Counted from the first letter of the stretch, positions 1 through 9,228 are shown. The stretch is DNA of 64,000 nt from DTWD01 sp963662965 (GCA_963662965.1 OY759970.1:3596001-3660000); one strand, 5' to 3'. Numbers and translations are program-made. The notes: a model not told the origin generated them from the letters alone.

Positions 1-1
1 G

Positions 2-583
2 ATCCCGTATACGCCGGCCGGCCGCGAGCGTGCCGGCGGGTTGTTCAACGTGCTGTTCGGCAACGTCGCCGCCGGGCCCGAGGACCGCGCCCTGGCCGAG
101 CGTTGCATTCTCGGCTTCAACTCGGGCCCGCCGATGTTGCCGAGCGCCTACAACAACAACGTCCAGCTCTTCCAGACGCCCGACACCATCGTTATCCTCA
201 ACGAGATGGTGCACAGCGCCCGAATCGTGCCGCTCGACGGTCGCTCCCATCTGACGGACGAGGTGCGGCAATGGGTCGGCGACTCACGCGGCCGCTGGGA
301 CGGCGACACGCTGGTGGTCGAGACGACGAACTTTCTTCGCGATACGAGCTTCCCGGCGTCGAGCGAGAAGCTGCACCTCATCGAGCGCTTTACTCGTGTC
401 GACGCCGACACGCTCGTCTACGAGTTCACGGTGGAGGACGAGACGACCTGGACGCGCCCGTGGACGGCGGCGGTCCCGATGCGCAAGTCAGACTTGCCGC
501 TGTTCGAGTACGCCTGCCACGAAGGGAACTACGGGATGACCAACCTGCTGGCGGGCGCGCGGATGGAAGAGCAGGAACCATGA
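2..583 (+). CDS. CHEGN-family secreted protein, 5' end cut by window edge
   Basis: This is the C-terminal 193 codons of the paralogous family that fills the window; the reading frame is open to the first base, so the start and signal peptide lie outside. Visible family motifs in order are ERCILGFNSGPP, YNNNVQLFQTPD, EMVHSARIVPLDGR, WDGDTLVVETTNF, RFTRVDADTLVYEFTV, TWTRPWTAAVPM and the terminal FEYACHEGNYGMTNLL. The two family cysteines (ERC and ACHEGN) are both present. Function is unknown; full-length relatives in the window carry signal peptides, so the product is probably periplasmic. It is followed by a long non-coding stretch, so it is the last gene of its transcription unit. Confidence 0.85.
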   Translation: MPYTPAGRERAGGLFNVLFGNVAAGPEDRALAERCILGFNSGPPMLPSAYNNNVQLFQTPDTIVILNEMVHSARIVPLDGRSHLTDEVRQWVGDSRGRWDGDTLVVETTNFLRDTSFPASSEKLHLIERFTRVDADTLVYEFTVEDETTWTRPWTAAVPMRKSDLPLFEYACHEGNYGMTNLLAGARMEEQEP

Positions 584-690
584 TCAGGCTGGGGGAATGT
601 CGCCCTCGATCAGAGGGCTGACTCTCGGGCGCTTCCCCCAGACCCCCTGGCTCCCTCGCTTGTGGGGCCCCGACGCCCCACGCCGCTCGG
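584..690. repeat. Dispersed intergenic repeat, 'tctcgggcgcttccccc' type
   Basis: Positions 623-660 are identical over 38 bases to 31117-31154. The upstream parts also match imperfectly (ctgggggaatgtcgccctcg here, actggggaaatatcgccttc there). Both copies begin within about 30 bases of the stop codon of a plus-strand gene. Related 'ctgggggaatatcgc' words recur at 53231-53254 and 53381-53403 on the other strand. Confidence 0.7.
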
Positions 691-1000
691 TCTCCAGAAT
701 CCGGTGGGGCGGCGCGCGGCAGCCGCGGCCGGGGCGCTCCGGACGCCAGATCGGCCCGACGGAAAACTTCGCCTCCGACCGTAGGCGGAAGGTCTCACGC
801 GGCGAGCAACAGCTGTTCAGTGGCGGCGCGTGCCACTGCAACCCGCAGCTCGGGTTACCCGACGGGCACGGATCACAGGGCGCAGGCTCGTCCGCTGGCG
901 GCTCCCGCGAAGTTTTCGGCCCTGCGGATGTCGGCGGGCCTCATGGCGTCCTCCGCGACACCCCGACCGCGCCTGTGCGTGGCGAGCCCGCCCGTTCCTC

Positions 1001-1079
1001 GGGGCGCGCACGGCGCGCCCCCGCCGGACACGGAGCGGGGCGAGAGGCCCCGCGAGTGCCGGCGACGGGATTAAGTGCC
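1001..1079 (-). repeat. GC-rich dispersed repeat, copy A (partial)
   Basis: Read on the minus strand this matches the repeat defined by the copies at 28101 and 53258: a ccggcactcgcgggg block, gccccgctccgtg, then ggcgcgccgtgcgcgccc. It lacks the leading GACGGGGC/GCCCCG hairpin found in most copies, so it is a partial or decayed copy. Confidence 0.6.
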
Positions 1080-1241
1080 GCTCGGGCGCCCGTCTGCGTT
1101 CCGATAACGCCATCGACGCCTGTTGCTGAACGGTTCCGGCGAGCCGGCGGGCTACCCGTGCGCCGTGCCGCACCGCCACGACCGGGCACACGTGGCGTGC
1201 GGCCTTGACAGCCGCTCGGTGCCGGTCATGATCGGCGCGAA

Positions 1242-1658
1242 TCATCCAACTAGCCGAAAGCCGGCCGAGGCGAAGTGATGATCGAACGCGAAGGCCACTC
1301 TGATGCCGTGCCGCCCCATCAGGACGAAGCTCGTCGCGTCGACCGCGGACAGCTTGTGGAGATCAGGGCGCGCGAAGTACCGCCACGCCTCCTTCATTTC
1401 GGCGGCGGAGCAAGTGAGCATCCGGAGGCCCTTCAGTTTCTCGAGGGAATCCTTCCAGCTGATCGCGACGTCACGCCGCGCATGTCGGTCGAGGAAGGTA
1501 AACGTCTCCAGGATGATCGGCACCGATGTGTGGGGGCGGGCGCGTTGTTGGGCGATCTGTTCCCAGGCTTCGACCGCTCTCGGATGCAGCGGGTCGCGGG
1601 TCAGCGCTAGCGCGATCCAGGCACCGGTGTCGACGAACACCGCCTCGCGCGCCTTCAT
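1242..1658 (-). CDS. VapC-type PIN-domain toxin
   Basis: This 138-residue protein has the PIN-domain layout of VapC ribonuclease toxins: an N-terminal VDTGAWIAL with Asp10, Glu51 in ILETFTFLD, Asp107 in SAVDATSFV and Asp126 in AFDHHF, which supply the acidic metal site. Toxins of this type cleave RNA in the cytoplasm when the partner antitoxin is degraded. The start codon overlaps the stop of the upstream RHH gene by 4 bases (ATGA), the usual VapBC arrangement implying coupled translation. All four acidic residues are intact, so it is likely functional; the RNA target cannot be predicted. Confidence 0.88.
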   Translation of the reverse strand: MKAREAVFVDTGAWIALALTRDPLHPRAVEAWEQIAQQRARPHTSVPIILETFTFLDRHARRDVAISWKDSLEKLKGLRMLTCSAAEMKEAWRYFARPDLHKLSAVDATSFVLMGRHGIRVAFAFDHHFASAGFRLVG

Positions 1659-1867
1659 CCACGCTCGTCATAGATGACGTCATGCTCGACGGAGGTTCGC
1701 GCGGGGGCACCGTCCCCGAGGGCGAGGGGGCCGTCCGCTATCGGGCGGAGCCACACGCGACGAATTGCCTCGCGCACGAGATCGGCCACGCTCCGTCCCG
1801 AGCGGCGCGCCGACCGGTGGAGCGCCTCAAGGTCCTCCTTCGGTAGGTAGATCTGGGTCTTCACCAT
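1655..1867 (-). CDS. Ribbon-helix-helix antitoxin (VapB/CopG type)
   Basis: The 70-residue product starts with a beta strand, VKTQIYLPKEDLEAL, followed by two helices containing GRSVADLVREAIRRV, the classical RHH DNA-binding fold. The acidic tail SVEHDVIYDERG is typical of antitoxins that thread into a PIN toxin. It is the first gene of the pair and overlaps the toxin by 4 bases. By analogy with the family it should repress its own promoter upstream of 1867 and neutralise the downstream toxin. Confidence 0.87.
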   Translation of the reverse strand: MVKTQIYLPKEDLEALHRSARRSGRSVADLVREAIRRVWLRPIADGPLALGDGAPARTSVEHDVIYDERG

Positions 1868-1946
1868 ATGTGTTCTGGATCAGACTGACACACGTCAACG
1901 GGCCTTATGTTGACAGGAGGACGCCGCTAATATGGTGCAACTCTGC

Positions 1947-2043
1947 GATCAGGGCGCGCACGGCGCGGCCCGGCGGCACGGAGTGGGGCGAAGGGGTCCC
2001 CGCGAGTGCCGCCGGCGGGGTTCGGGGCAGCTAGCCCCGTCTA
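1947..2043 (-). repeat. GC-rich dispersed repeat, copy B, at gene 3' end
   Basis: Read on the minus strand it begins TAGACGGGGC, forms a hairpin with GCCCCG, and continues through the conserved ccggcggcactcgcgggg, cgccccactccgtgcc and gcgccgtgcgcgccctgatc blocks. The TAG that opens the repeat is also the stop codon of the neighbouring minus-strand barrel gene. The element then extends downstream of that gene. Confidence 0.85.
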
Positions 2044-4950
2044 AAAACGAAACAGCCGTGTCGCCTTGACGACGAAGGCGCGGTTCTTGAGCATCGGCGT
2101 GCCGCGCAACGTCGTGTCGCGCTGGTCGTTGTAGACGACGAACAGCTCGCTCCCGGGCTGGAATTCCCACCGCAGGCGAAGATTCGTGCTGAGCGATTCG
2201 TTGCTCGAGTTGTACTGCAGGAGCCCGCTGAAGAACATCCGCGGCGTGAAGGTGTAGGTCCCGCGGGTCGTGAGCAGCGTCGCCGTAAAGTCTCCCTCGG
2301 GCAACTCGATCCGATTGACCGAGACCCCCGGCTCGATCGACAGCTGCGGGGTGATCTCAATCCGCCCCTGGCGCCACCCGACGGACCGGATGTTCCCGCT
2401 GAAGAAGCCGCCACCCTGGAAGGTCACCGTTCCCGACACGCGCCGCTGCTGACCCATCGAGTACGACGCGAAGAAGTCGCGGAAGTCGTAGCCGCCGACC
2501 GGAATCGAGATATCCCCCGTGATGTTGAACGGCTCGGTCAGCAGCTCGTAGTTCCCCTGGACGTCGAAGTTGATGCGGTCGCTGTTCTCCAGCTCGGTGT
2601 TGAATTTCGCCTGCGCGATGCGCGTCTCGATCTGGCCGGAGCCGCCGAGGATGTAGTCGAGGCTCGCGCCGAAGGTGAACTGCCGCACCAGCTCCCACGC
2701 CGGGCGGGGGCGGTACTCGGTCGAGGCAAAGGTGCGACGGAAGTCGTCGCGCCGAAGAAAGCCGATCTCGGGATTGAAATTGTCACCGACGAGCAGGTGA
2801 TCGACCTGAAAGCGGTACAGGTCGCCCGTGTAATTGAACGCGGCCTGGTAGCTCGTGTCGTCACCGTTGAGCTCGGGCGTCTGCGATTGGGCGTAGTAGC
2901 CGTTGAAGTTGACGTTGTCGTAGAACGAGAAGGCCGCGTCGAGCCCGTACACCTGATTTGATCCCGGTCCCTTCGTCGAGACCGACCGCCCGGTGAACAT
3001 CGCGCCGATGCGGCTCCGGCGCAAGATGTCGCGCTTGACCCGGAAAACAGAGAAGTTGGTCGAGACGGCGTCGACGCTCGGCTGGTCGTCGGTCTGCATG
3101 TTGAGCGCGCCGATCGTGAAATTGCCCACCTTGCCGGTGAGACGGCCGCCGGCCAGGATCGGCACGGCTTGACCTGCCTCGAGCCCGATGCGACGACTGA
3201 AGAAAATCTGCGGAACATCGCCGCCACCGAAGAAGCCGCCCCCGCCGCGGCCGCCCCGGCCGGGCCCGCCGGTCGTATTGCCGGCCGGACTCCCGAAGTC
3301 GAAGTTGCCACGGCTCTCGAGGAAGAACTCGCGCTTTTCCGGGAAGAAGAGGCTGAATCGGGTCAGGTTGACCTGCTGCTCGTCGACCTCGACCTGGGCG
3401 AAGTCGGTGTTGTAGGTGAAGTCGGCGACTATGTTCTGCGTCACGCCGTACTTGACGTCGACACCGAAGTCGCCGTCGCCTTCGTTCGAGATGGCCGGCA
3501 CGGCGTTGACGTCGGTGGCCGACGATCCGATGGCGTACGGCTTGATCTCGAATCGACGGTTCCCCGACGGCACCTCGAGGCCGGTCAACGTGCTCGCGGC
3601 CGAGAGACGGAAGAGACCCGGTTGAGCCGATATCGGGACGGGGGTGAGATAGGTCGATTCGTTCTTCCACCGAATGCGGCGGCCAATGTGAAGCCCCCAG
3701 ATCTGCGCCACGCCAGGCCGGAAGCGGAGCGACTTGAACGGTATCTCCATCTCGACGGTCCACCCACCGTCGAAGCGACCGGTGCGGTAGTTCCAGATCG
3801 GGTTCCAGTCGCTGTTCGGTCGCCCTTCGTCGGTGATCTCCATGTCGAAGATCCCCTCGATCGGGTTGATCATGAAGACGACGCCGTTGCGCCGGTCGTA
3901 AAACGTGTCAAACACGACGGCGAATTGTTCGTTATTGATCACCTGGAAGGAGTCGCGCTGCATTTCATTGGCGACCCACTGCGACTCGGGCGCCGAGTCG
4001 TGAAGACGGCCCGAGACGTAGACGTTCCGGTCGTCAAAGAGCACCCACACTTCCGTCTGCTCGGTGGCGGGCGCCCCCTCGTCTGGGCTCTGCTGGATGA
4101 AGCCGCTCAGCGGCGGCACCGTCTCGTAGATTCCCTCGTCGAGCCGGCCGTCGAGACTCAGCGGCGCAGTGAGGCGGACGGCACGGACCGTAGCGCGCCC
4201 GGCGGCGTCGCGGTTGATCGTCGCCGGCGCCTCCGGCGGGGGAGGGCCGTCGATGCGGCCGAGCGCGGCGGGTGCGGCGAAGCCGGCCGTTCCGGAGCGT
4301 GCGGTCTGGGTCTCATTCGTCGTGGGAGCGGCGGGCGTCGGTTCCGGTGGTGCCGGCGGCGCCGCGGGTCGCCGACCTTCGGTAGGGGGTGGCCCCGGTG
4401 CCTGTGGCGGCTCTCGCCGCGCGGGGCCTCGCACCCGATCGCTCGATTCGAAGCCGGCACGAACCTCCGCCGCGAGCTGATCCTGCAGGGTAAACAGGTC
4501 GTCCACGCGGCCGTCGACCCGTGTGCTCTGCAGTACCTCTCCGGTGGCGACGTCCGTCAAACGGGCCGTGAGACGGAGTCGATCGCCGAGGCGTTGATAA
4601 GAGCCGCTGACCACCCAGCGTGCGTCGAGCTGTCGCCCGGTCGCAAGGACTGCGCCGGCGTTTGCGTCGGCCGACCCAAGCCGGCCGTTGGCCCTGACTA
4701 CCGTCAGCGTGGCCGAGCGCTCCAAATCGGCCGCGACCGTCTCGGCGATGCCGACACCGATCCAATCATCGACCGCACTACCCGTGATGTTGACGAAGGG
4801 GAGGACGGCGACGCGCCCGGTCGGGCCGGCATCGGTCGGCTGCTGGCCGGTGGCAGCGTCGAGACTGCTCGTGACCCAGGGTGCCGCGGATACCAGAGCG
4901 CCGGTCACCAAGGCTAGCGTCACTGCTTCGCGGACAACTCCCGCCATCAT
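2041..4950 (-). CDS. TolB/FlgO-like + CBM9-like + DUF5916 outer-membrane protein (second of tandem pair)
   Basis: This 969-residue protein has a hydrophobic N-terminal export segment, then a TolB/FlgO-like module (about 45-170; VAVLPFVNITG and LDARWVVSGSYQR are diagnostic), a Pro/Ala linker (about 175-240), a carbohydrate-binding-family-9-like domain (about 260-445; LDGRLDEGIYETVPP, YDRRNGVVFMINPIEG) and a DUF5916 barrel (about 455-969). It ends in RLFRF, the terminal aromatic expected of a BAM-inserted outer-membrane barrel. It lies 9 bases behind a paralogue of the same architecture, so the two form an operon made by tandem duplication. A Gly-rich loop lies near residues 555-580. The ligand is unknown. 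The stop codon is supplied by a dispersed repeat. Confidence 0.85.
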   Translation of the reverse strand: MMAGVVREAVTLALVTGALVSAAPWVTSSLDAATGQQPTDAGPTGRVAVLPFVNITGSAVDDWIGVGIAETVAADLERSATLTVVRANGRLGSADANAGAVLATGRQLDARWVVSGSYQRLGDRLRLTARLTDVATGEVLQSTRVDGRVDDLFTLQDQLAAEVRAGFESSDRVRGPARREPPQAPGPPPTEGRRPAAPPAPPEPTPAAPTTNETQTARSGTAGFAAPAALGRIDGPPPPEAPATINRDAAGRATVRAVRLTAPLSLDGRLDEGIYETVPPLSGFIQQSPDEGAPATEQTEVWVLFDDRNVYVSGRLHDSAPESQWVANEMQRDSFQVINNEQFAVVFDTFYDRRNGVVFMINPIEGIFDMEITDEGRPNSDWNPIWNYRTGRFDGGWTVEMEIPFKSLRFRPGVAQIWGLHIGRRIRWKNESTYLTPVPISAQPGLFRLSAASTLTGLEVPSGNRRFEIKPYAIGSSATDVNAVPAISNEGDGDFGVDVKYGVTQNIVADFTYNTDFAQVEVDEQQVNLTRFSLFFPEKREFFLESRGNFDFGSPAGNTTGGPGRGGRGGGGFFGGGDVPQIFFSRRIGLEAGQAVPILAGGRLTGKVGNFTIGALNMQTDDQPSVDAVSTNFSVFRVKRDILRRSRIGAMFTGRSVSTKGPGSNQVYGLDAAFSFYDNVNFNGYYAQSQTPELNGDDTSYQAAFNYTGDLYRFQVDHLLVGDNFNPEIGFLRRDDFRRTFASTEYRPRPAWELVRQFTFGASLDYILGGSGQIETRIAQAKFNTELENSDRINFDVQGNYELLTEPFNITGDISIPVGGYDFRDFFASYSMGQQRRVSGTVTFQGGGFFSGNIRSVGWRQGRIEITPQLSIEPGVSVNRIELPEGDFTATLLTTRGTYTFTPRMFFSGLLQYNSSNESLSTNLRLRWEFQPGSELFVVYNDQRDTTLRGTPMLKNRAFVVKATRLFRF

Positions 4951-4959
4951 CGCCCTACC

Positions 4960-7896
4960 TTAAAACCTAAACAGCCGGGTCGCCTTGACGATGAACGCAC
5001 GGTTCTCAAGCATCGGCGTCCCGCGAAGCTCTGTGTCGTGCTGGTCGTTGTAGACGACAAAGAGCTCGCTGCCCGGCTGGAACTCCCACCGCAGACGGAG
5101 ATTCGTGCCGAGCGTCGAGTTGCTCGAGTTGTACTGCACGAGCCCGCTGAAGAACATCCGGGGCGTGAAGGTGTAGGTGACGCGGCTCGTCGCCAGCGTT
5201 GCGGTGAAGCTCGCCTCGGGCAGCTCGATCCAATTGACTGAGACCCCCGGCTCGACCGACAGCTGCGGCGTGATCTCGATCCGACCGCGCCGGTAGCCGA
5301 CCGCCGTGATGTCGCCGCTGAAGAACCCGCCCCGCTGGAGTGACACCGTGCCGGAGAATCGTCGCTGCGGTCCCATCGAATACGACACGAAGTAGTCGTT
5401 GAAGTCGTACCCGCCGACCGGAATCGAGACGTCGTCCGTGATGTCGAACGGTACGGTCAATAGCTCGTAGTTCCCTTGCACGTCGACACTGATCTGGTCG
5501 CTGTTCTCGAGCTCGGTGTTGAAGCGCGCCTGACCGATGCGGGTTTCGATCTGTCCGGCGCCGTTGAGGATGTAGTCGAGGCTACCGCTGAAGGTGAATT
5601 GCCGCACCGCGCGGATCCCTGCGGGCCGTGGCCGGTACTGCGCCTGCGTGAACGTTCGGCGGAAGTCGTCCCGGCGCAGGAACCCGATCTCGGGATTGAA
5701 ATTGTCGCCGACGAGCAAGTGGTCGACCTGGAAGCGGTACAGATCGCCGGCATAGGTGAATGCCGCCTGGTAGCTGGTGTCCTTGCCCTCCAACCCCGGC
5801 GTCTGCGACCGCGCGTAGTAGCCGTTGAAGTTGACGTTGTCGTAGAACGAGAACGCGGCGTCGAGGCCGTAGACTTCGTTCGAGCCGCCGGGATTCGTCG
5901 TCGAGACCGACCGTCCGGTGAAGATTCCACCGACACGACTTCGGCGCAAGATGTCGCGCTTGACCCGCAGTACGGTGAAGTTGGTCGAGACGGCGTCGAC
6001 GCTTGGCGCGTCGTCGGTCTGCATGTTGACCGCGCCGATCGTGAAATCGCCCACCTTGCCGGTGAGGCGGCCACCGGCCAAGATCGGCACCGCTTGCCCC
6101 CGCTCGAGCCCGATACGACGGCTGAAGAACACGGTTGGCACATCGCCACCACCAAAGAACCCACCGCCACCGGCTCTGCGCCCTCCGCCTCCGGGACCGC
6201 CGAAGAGGCTGGCCCCGCGACCGAAGTCGAAGATCCCTCGCCCTTCGAGAAAGAACTCGCGCTTCTCGGGGAAGAAGAGGCTGAATCGGGTCAGGTTGAC
6301 CTGCTGCTCGTCGACCTCGACTTGCGCGAAGTCGGTGTTGTAGGTGAAGTCCGCCGTCAAGTTCTGGGTGACGCCGTACTTCACGTCGAACCCGAAGTCG
6401 CCGTCACCTTCGTTCGAGATAACCGGCACCGCGTTGACGTCGGTGGCCGACGATCCGATCGCATACGGCTTGACCTCGAAGATTCGGTTCCCCGACGGGA
6501 CCTCGATCCCGGTCAACGTGCTCGCGGCGGAAAGGCGAAACAGGCCGGGCCCGGCCGAAATCGGGACCGGCGTCAGATACGCTTCCTCGTTCTTGTGCCG
6601 AATGCGTCGCCCGAACTGCAGTCCCCACAGCTGTGACACGCCGGGTCGAAAACGAAGGGACTTGAACGGGATCGCCATCTCGATCGTCCAGCCTCCGTCG
6701 AAGCGCCCCGTTTGCAATTCCCAGATCGGATTCCAGTCGGCGTTGGGGCTGCCTTCGTCGGTAATCTGATAGTCGTAGATACCACCGATCGGGTTCACCA
6801 TGAAGGCGACGCCGTTGCGCCGGTCGTAGAAGGTGTCGAGGGCGACACTGAACGTGTCGTTCTGGATGAGCTGGAACGAGTCGCGTTTCATCTCGTTGGC
6901 GACCCATTCCGACTCTGGAGCCGAATCCCAGGCGCGCGCCGAGACATAGATATTCTGATTGTCGTAGAAGACCCACGCGTCGGTCGGTTCAGTTGAGGGC
7001 TCGCCCTCATTCGGAACCTGCTGGATGAAGTCGCCGAGCGCCGGCACCGTCTCATAGACACCCTCGTCGAGGACGCCATCGATCCGCAGCGGTTGGTCGA
7101 GACGGACGGCCCGGACGGTCGCACGCCCGGCGGCATCGCGGTTGATCGTTGCCGGCGCCTCCGGCGGGGGAGGACCGTCGATGCGTCCAAGCGCGACGGG
7201 CGCGGCGAAGCCGGCCGCTTCGGACGATGTGGCCCCGGTCTCACCAGGTGCGGGAGCCGCCACCGGCGGTACGGCTGGTGCTGGCGCTGCTGGTGCTGCC
7301 GGTGGCACCGGTGGTGCCGGCACCGCGAGTCCTTCGGTGCGCGGCGGCTCCGGGACCCGTCGGGTCTCCGCCGCGAGCGGCTGGGCGTCGGCCATCCGGC
7401 CGCGCCCAGGCGCGAGGCCGGCCCGAACCTCGGCCACGAGCTGATCCTGCAGGGCGAACAGGTCGTCGATCACTCCATCAACGCGCGTGCTCTGGAGCGA
7501 CTCTCCGGTTCGCACCTCCCGCAGGCGCGCCGTGAGACGCAGTTGATCGTCGAGGCGTTGATAGGAGCCGCTGACTACCCAGCGCGCGTCGAGCTGCCGT
7601 GCGGTCGCCAAGACCGCGTCTCCATTTCCGCCCGTCGAGAGTCCACCGTTGGCCCTGACGACAATCAGCGTGGTCATGCGATCCAGCTCGGCGGCAATCG
7701 TCTCGGCGATCCCGACGCCGATCCAATCGTCCACCGCGTTGCCCGTGATATTGACGAAGGGGAGGACGGCGACGCGGTCGGTCTGGCCCGCCTCGGTCGA
7801 CGGCTGGCCGGCGGATATCGACGCACCGGCCACGAGCAGGGCGAGGGTCAGCGCGGACGAATTCCAGGCTGGAGACACGCAGGTCACAGCTGTCAC
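4960..7896 (-). CDS. TolB/FlgO-like + CBM9-like + DUF5916 outer-membrane protein (first of tandem pair)
   Basis: It is a paralogue of the next gene downstream with the same order: export segment, TolB-like module (VAVLPFVNITGNAVDDWIG), a Pro/Ala linker, a CBM9-like domain (IDGVLDEGVYETVPALGDF, YDRRNGVAFMVNPIGG) and a DUF5916 barrel ending in RLFRF. I chose the GTG at 7896 because the frame upstream of it encodes a Cys/Arg-rich stretch unlike a leader, while VTAVTCVSPAWNSSALTLAL begins a plausible signal peptide. No strong ribosome site is visible and the open frame reaches 8025, so the start is uncertain. The barrel halves of the two paralogues are nearly identical, whereas the linkers differ. 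Confidence 0.82.
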   Translation of the reverse strand: MTAVTCVSPAWNSSALTLALLVAGASISAGQPSTEAGQTDRVAVLPFVNITGNAVDDWIGVGIAETIAAELDRMTTLIVVRANGGLSTGGNGDAVLATARQLDARWVVSGSYQRLDDQLRLTARLREVRTGESLQSTRVDGVIDDLFALQDQLVAEVRAGLAPGRGRMADAQPLAAETRRVPEPPRTEGLAVPAPPVPPAAPAAPAPAVPPVAAPAPGETGATSSEAAGFAAPVALGRIDGPPPPEAPATINRDAAGRATVRAVRLDQPLRIDGVLDEGVYETVPALGDFIQQVPNEGEPSTEPTDAWVFYDNQNIYVSARAWDSAPESEWVANEMKRDSFQLIQNDTFSVALDTFYDRRNGVAFMVNPIGGIYDYQITDEGSPNADWNPIWELQTGRFDGGWTIEMAIPFKSLRFRPGVSQLWGLQFGRRIRHKNEEAYLTPVPISAGPGLFRLSAASTLTGIEVPSGNRIFEVKPYAIGSSATDVNAVPVISNEGDGDFGFDVKYGVTQNLTADFTYNTDFAQVEVDEQQVNLTRFSLFFPEKREFFLEGRGIFDFGRGASLFGGPGGGGRRAGGGGFFGGGDVPTVFFSRRIGLERGQAVPILAGGRLTGKVGDFTIGAVNMQTDDAPSVDAVSTNFTVLRVKRDILRRSRVGGIFTGRSVSTTNPGGSNEVYGLDAAFSFYDNVNFNGYYARSQTPGLEGKDTSYQAAFTYAGDLYRFQVDHLLVGDNFNPEIGFLRRDDFRRTFTQAQYRPRPAGIRAVRQFTFSGSLDYILNGAGQIETRIGQARFNTELENSDQISVDVQGNYELLTVPFDITDDVSIPVGGYDFNDYFVSYSMGPQRRFSGTVSLQRGGFFSGDITAVGYRRGRIEITPQLSVEPGVSVNWIELPEASFTATLATSRVTYTFTPRMFFSGLVQYNSSNSTLGTNLRLRWEFQPGSELFVVYNDQHDTELRGTPMLENRAFIVKATRLFRF

Positions 7897-8017
7897 TCTA
7901 CCGGTTACGTTGTCGCCGCGCGGCCTGTTTACCCGGTGCCCACACGTCGTTGTGTGTCGTTGTGCGCAACCAGCCCGCTGCCGACACCCTTGCCGTGGGG
8001 CGCGGGAGTAGGCGATC

Positions 8018-8173
8018 ATGCACACGGGTCAGACGGTCTGGTCCCGTCCCTGGAGCGGCCTGGTGCCGTGGCGGCTGACCGAAGGATCGTTGTTCGAGTA
8101 CGCCTGTCATGAAGGCAACTACCGTATGACCAATCTGCTCACCTCATCCCGCGCGGTGGAGAAGAAGCAATGA
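8018..8173 (+). pseudogene. C-terminal fragment of a CHEGN-family gene
   Basis: A 51-codon frame encodes TVWSRPWSGLVPWRLTEGS followed by LFEYACHEGNYRMTNLLTSS, which is exactly the C-terminal block of the CHEGN family (compare TTWSRPWTYEVPM in the gene at 37452). About 300 N-terminal residues are missing. The fragment lies between the divergent barrel gene and an intact CHEGN gene, and its stop overlaps the next ATG (ATGA). The full-length ancestor was therefore probably co-translated with the next gene, and the rest was deleted at the left edge. Confidence 0.8.
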
Positions 8174-9228
8174 CCAGTCGATGCGTCGCTCTGACAATGA
8201 CGAAGACGGTGACGTTGTGTTCGCTGGCGGTTGCGCTGGCGGTGCCGGCCGCCGCGCAGGGGACTCAAGCGGGGTTCGACCCGCTCCGGCTGGTGGATGG
8301 GAAGCCCGACCTGCAGGGTGTGTGGGACTTCCGCACGCTGACGCCGCTCCAGCGGCCGGACGATCAGGAGAAGGCGGTGCTGACCGCCGAGGAAGCGGCG
8401 GAGCTCGAGTCGGAGTCGGCCGCCCGCGCCGAGGAGGCGTTCGCACCGAGCGAGGTGCGAGACGAGCCGCTGCCGGTCGGCGGGAACGTTGGCGCCTATA
8501 ACAGCTATTGGGTCGACCAAGGCGCCGGCGTCGTCGACGACCAGCGGACGTCGCTCATCATCGATCCGCCGACCGGGCGGGTGCCACCGTTGCAGCCCGG
8601 TTACGAGCTGGTGGAGCTGTCGCTCGGTGAGGATCGCCCGGGCACGCGGCCGGTTCGTGTGCGCGCGGCCGGCATCGGCACCGACAGCTACGAGGACCGC
8701 GGTCTGTCCGAGCGCTGTCTCCTCGGGTTCAATTCCGGGCCGCCGATCGTGCCGGTCGGCTACAACCAGAACATCCAGATCTTCCAAACCGCGGACCACG
8801 TTGTCATTCTTCACGAGATGGTGCACGACGCGCGCATCGTGCCGCTCGACGGCCGTGACCATGTTCCCGACGGCGTGCGCCAGTGGATGGGCGATTCGCG
8901 CGGCTACTGGGACGGCGACACGTTGGTGGTCGAAACGACGAACTTCAGCGACAAGACCGCCAGCTTCAATCCGTCGGTCGCCACCGGAGCGGGAGACGGC
9001 ACGACGCTGCATCTCACGGAGCGCTTCAGCCGCGTCGCGGACGACACGCTCCTCTACGAGTTCACCGTCGACGACCAGACGACCTTCACCCAGCCCTTCA
9101 CCGCCGCGCTCCCGATGAAGCGCGGCGAGGGGATGTACGAGTACGCCTGCCACGAGGGGAATTACGGGTTGTTCAACATCCTCGCTGGCGCGCGCCAGGA
9201 AGACCGCGAGACCGGCAACCAGGACTAG
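8170..9228 (+). CDS. CHEGN-family secreted protein
   Basis: This 352-residue member has a signal peptide (TLCSLAVALAVPAAAQ) and the family order: KPDLQGVWDFRTLTPLQRP, EEAAELES, a linker, RTSLIIDPPTGR, RGLSERCLLGFNSGPP, YNQNIQIFQTADHVV, HEMVHDARIVPLDGR, RQWMGDSRGYWDGDTLVVE and EYACHEGNYGLFNILAGAR. The start ATG overlaps the stop of the preceding fragment; an in-frame ATG nine codons later is an alternative. The closest relatives in the window are the copies at 18523 and 12895, which share the long linker. Function is unknown; the invariant Cys pair suggests a periplasmic disulphide. Confidence 0.85.
   Translation: MTSRCVALTMTKTVTLCSLAVALAVPAAAQGTQAGFDPLRLVDGKPDLQGVWDFRTLTPLQRPDDQEKAVLTAEEAAELESESAARAEEAFAPSEVRDEPLPVGGNVGAYNSYWVDQGAGVVDDQRTSLIIDPPTGRVPPLQPGYELVELSLGEDRPGTRPVRVRAAGIGTDSYEDRGLSERCLLGFNSGPPIVPVGYNQNIQIFQTADHVVILHEMVHDARIVPLDGRDHVPDGVRQWMGDSRGYWDGDTLVVETTNFSDKTASFNPSVATGAGDGTTLHLTERFSRVADDTLLYEFTVDDQTTFTQPFTAALPMKRGEGMYEYACHEGNYGLFNILAGARQEDRETGNQD

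Larger units (their letters stand above)
584..1241. other. Intergenic region without recognisable gene
   Basis: No protein that I recognise is encoded on either strand; the open frames are low-complexity Arg/Ala/Gly translations of GC-rich DNA. The stretch begins with a copy of a dispersed repeat right after the preceding stop codon and holds a second, GC-rich hairpin repeat near 1001-1079. The remainder may be decayed coding sequence, but nothing in it could be matched to a family by eye. Confidence 0.5.

Noticed and set aside
3169..4917. 582-codon open frame on the plus strand
   Set aside because: It is exactly antisense to the DUF5916 barrel gene, has no family motif and an Arg/Asp/Val-biased composition typical of the complementary strand of GC-rich coding DNA. 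The same holds for the long antisense frames at 5476-6636, 7093-8112, 14884-16443 and 44556-45617.
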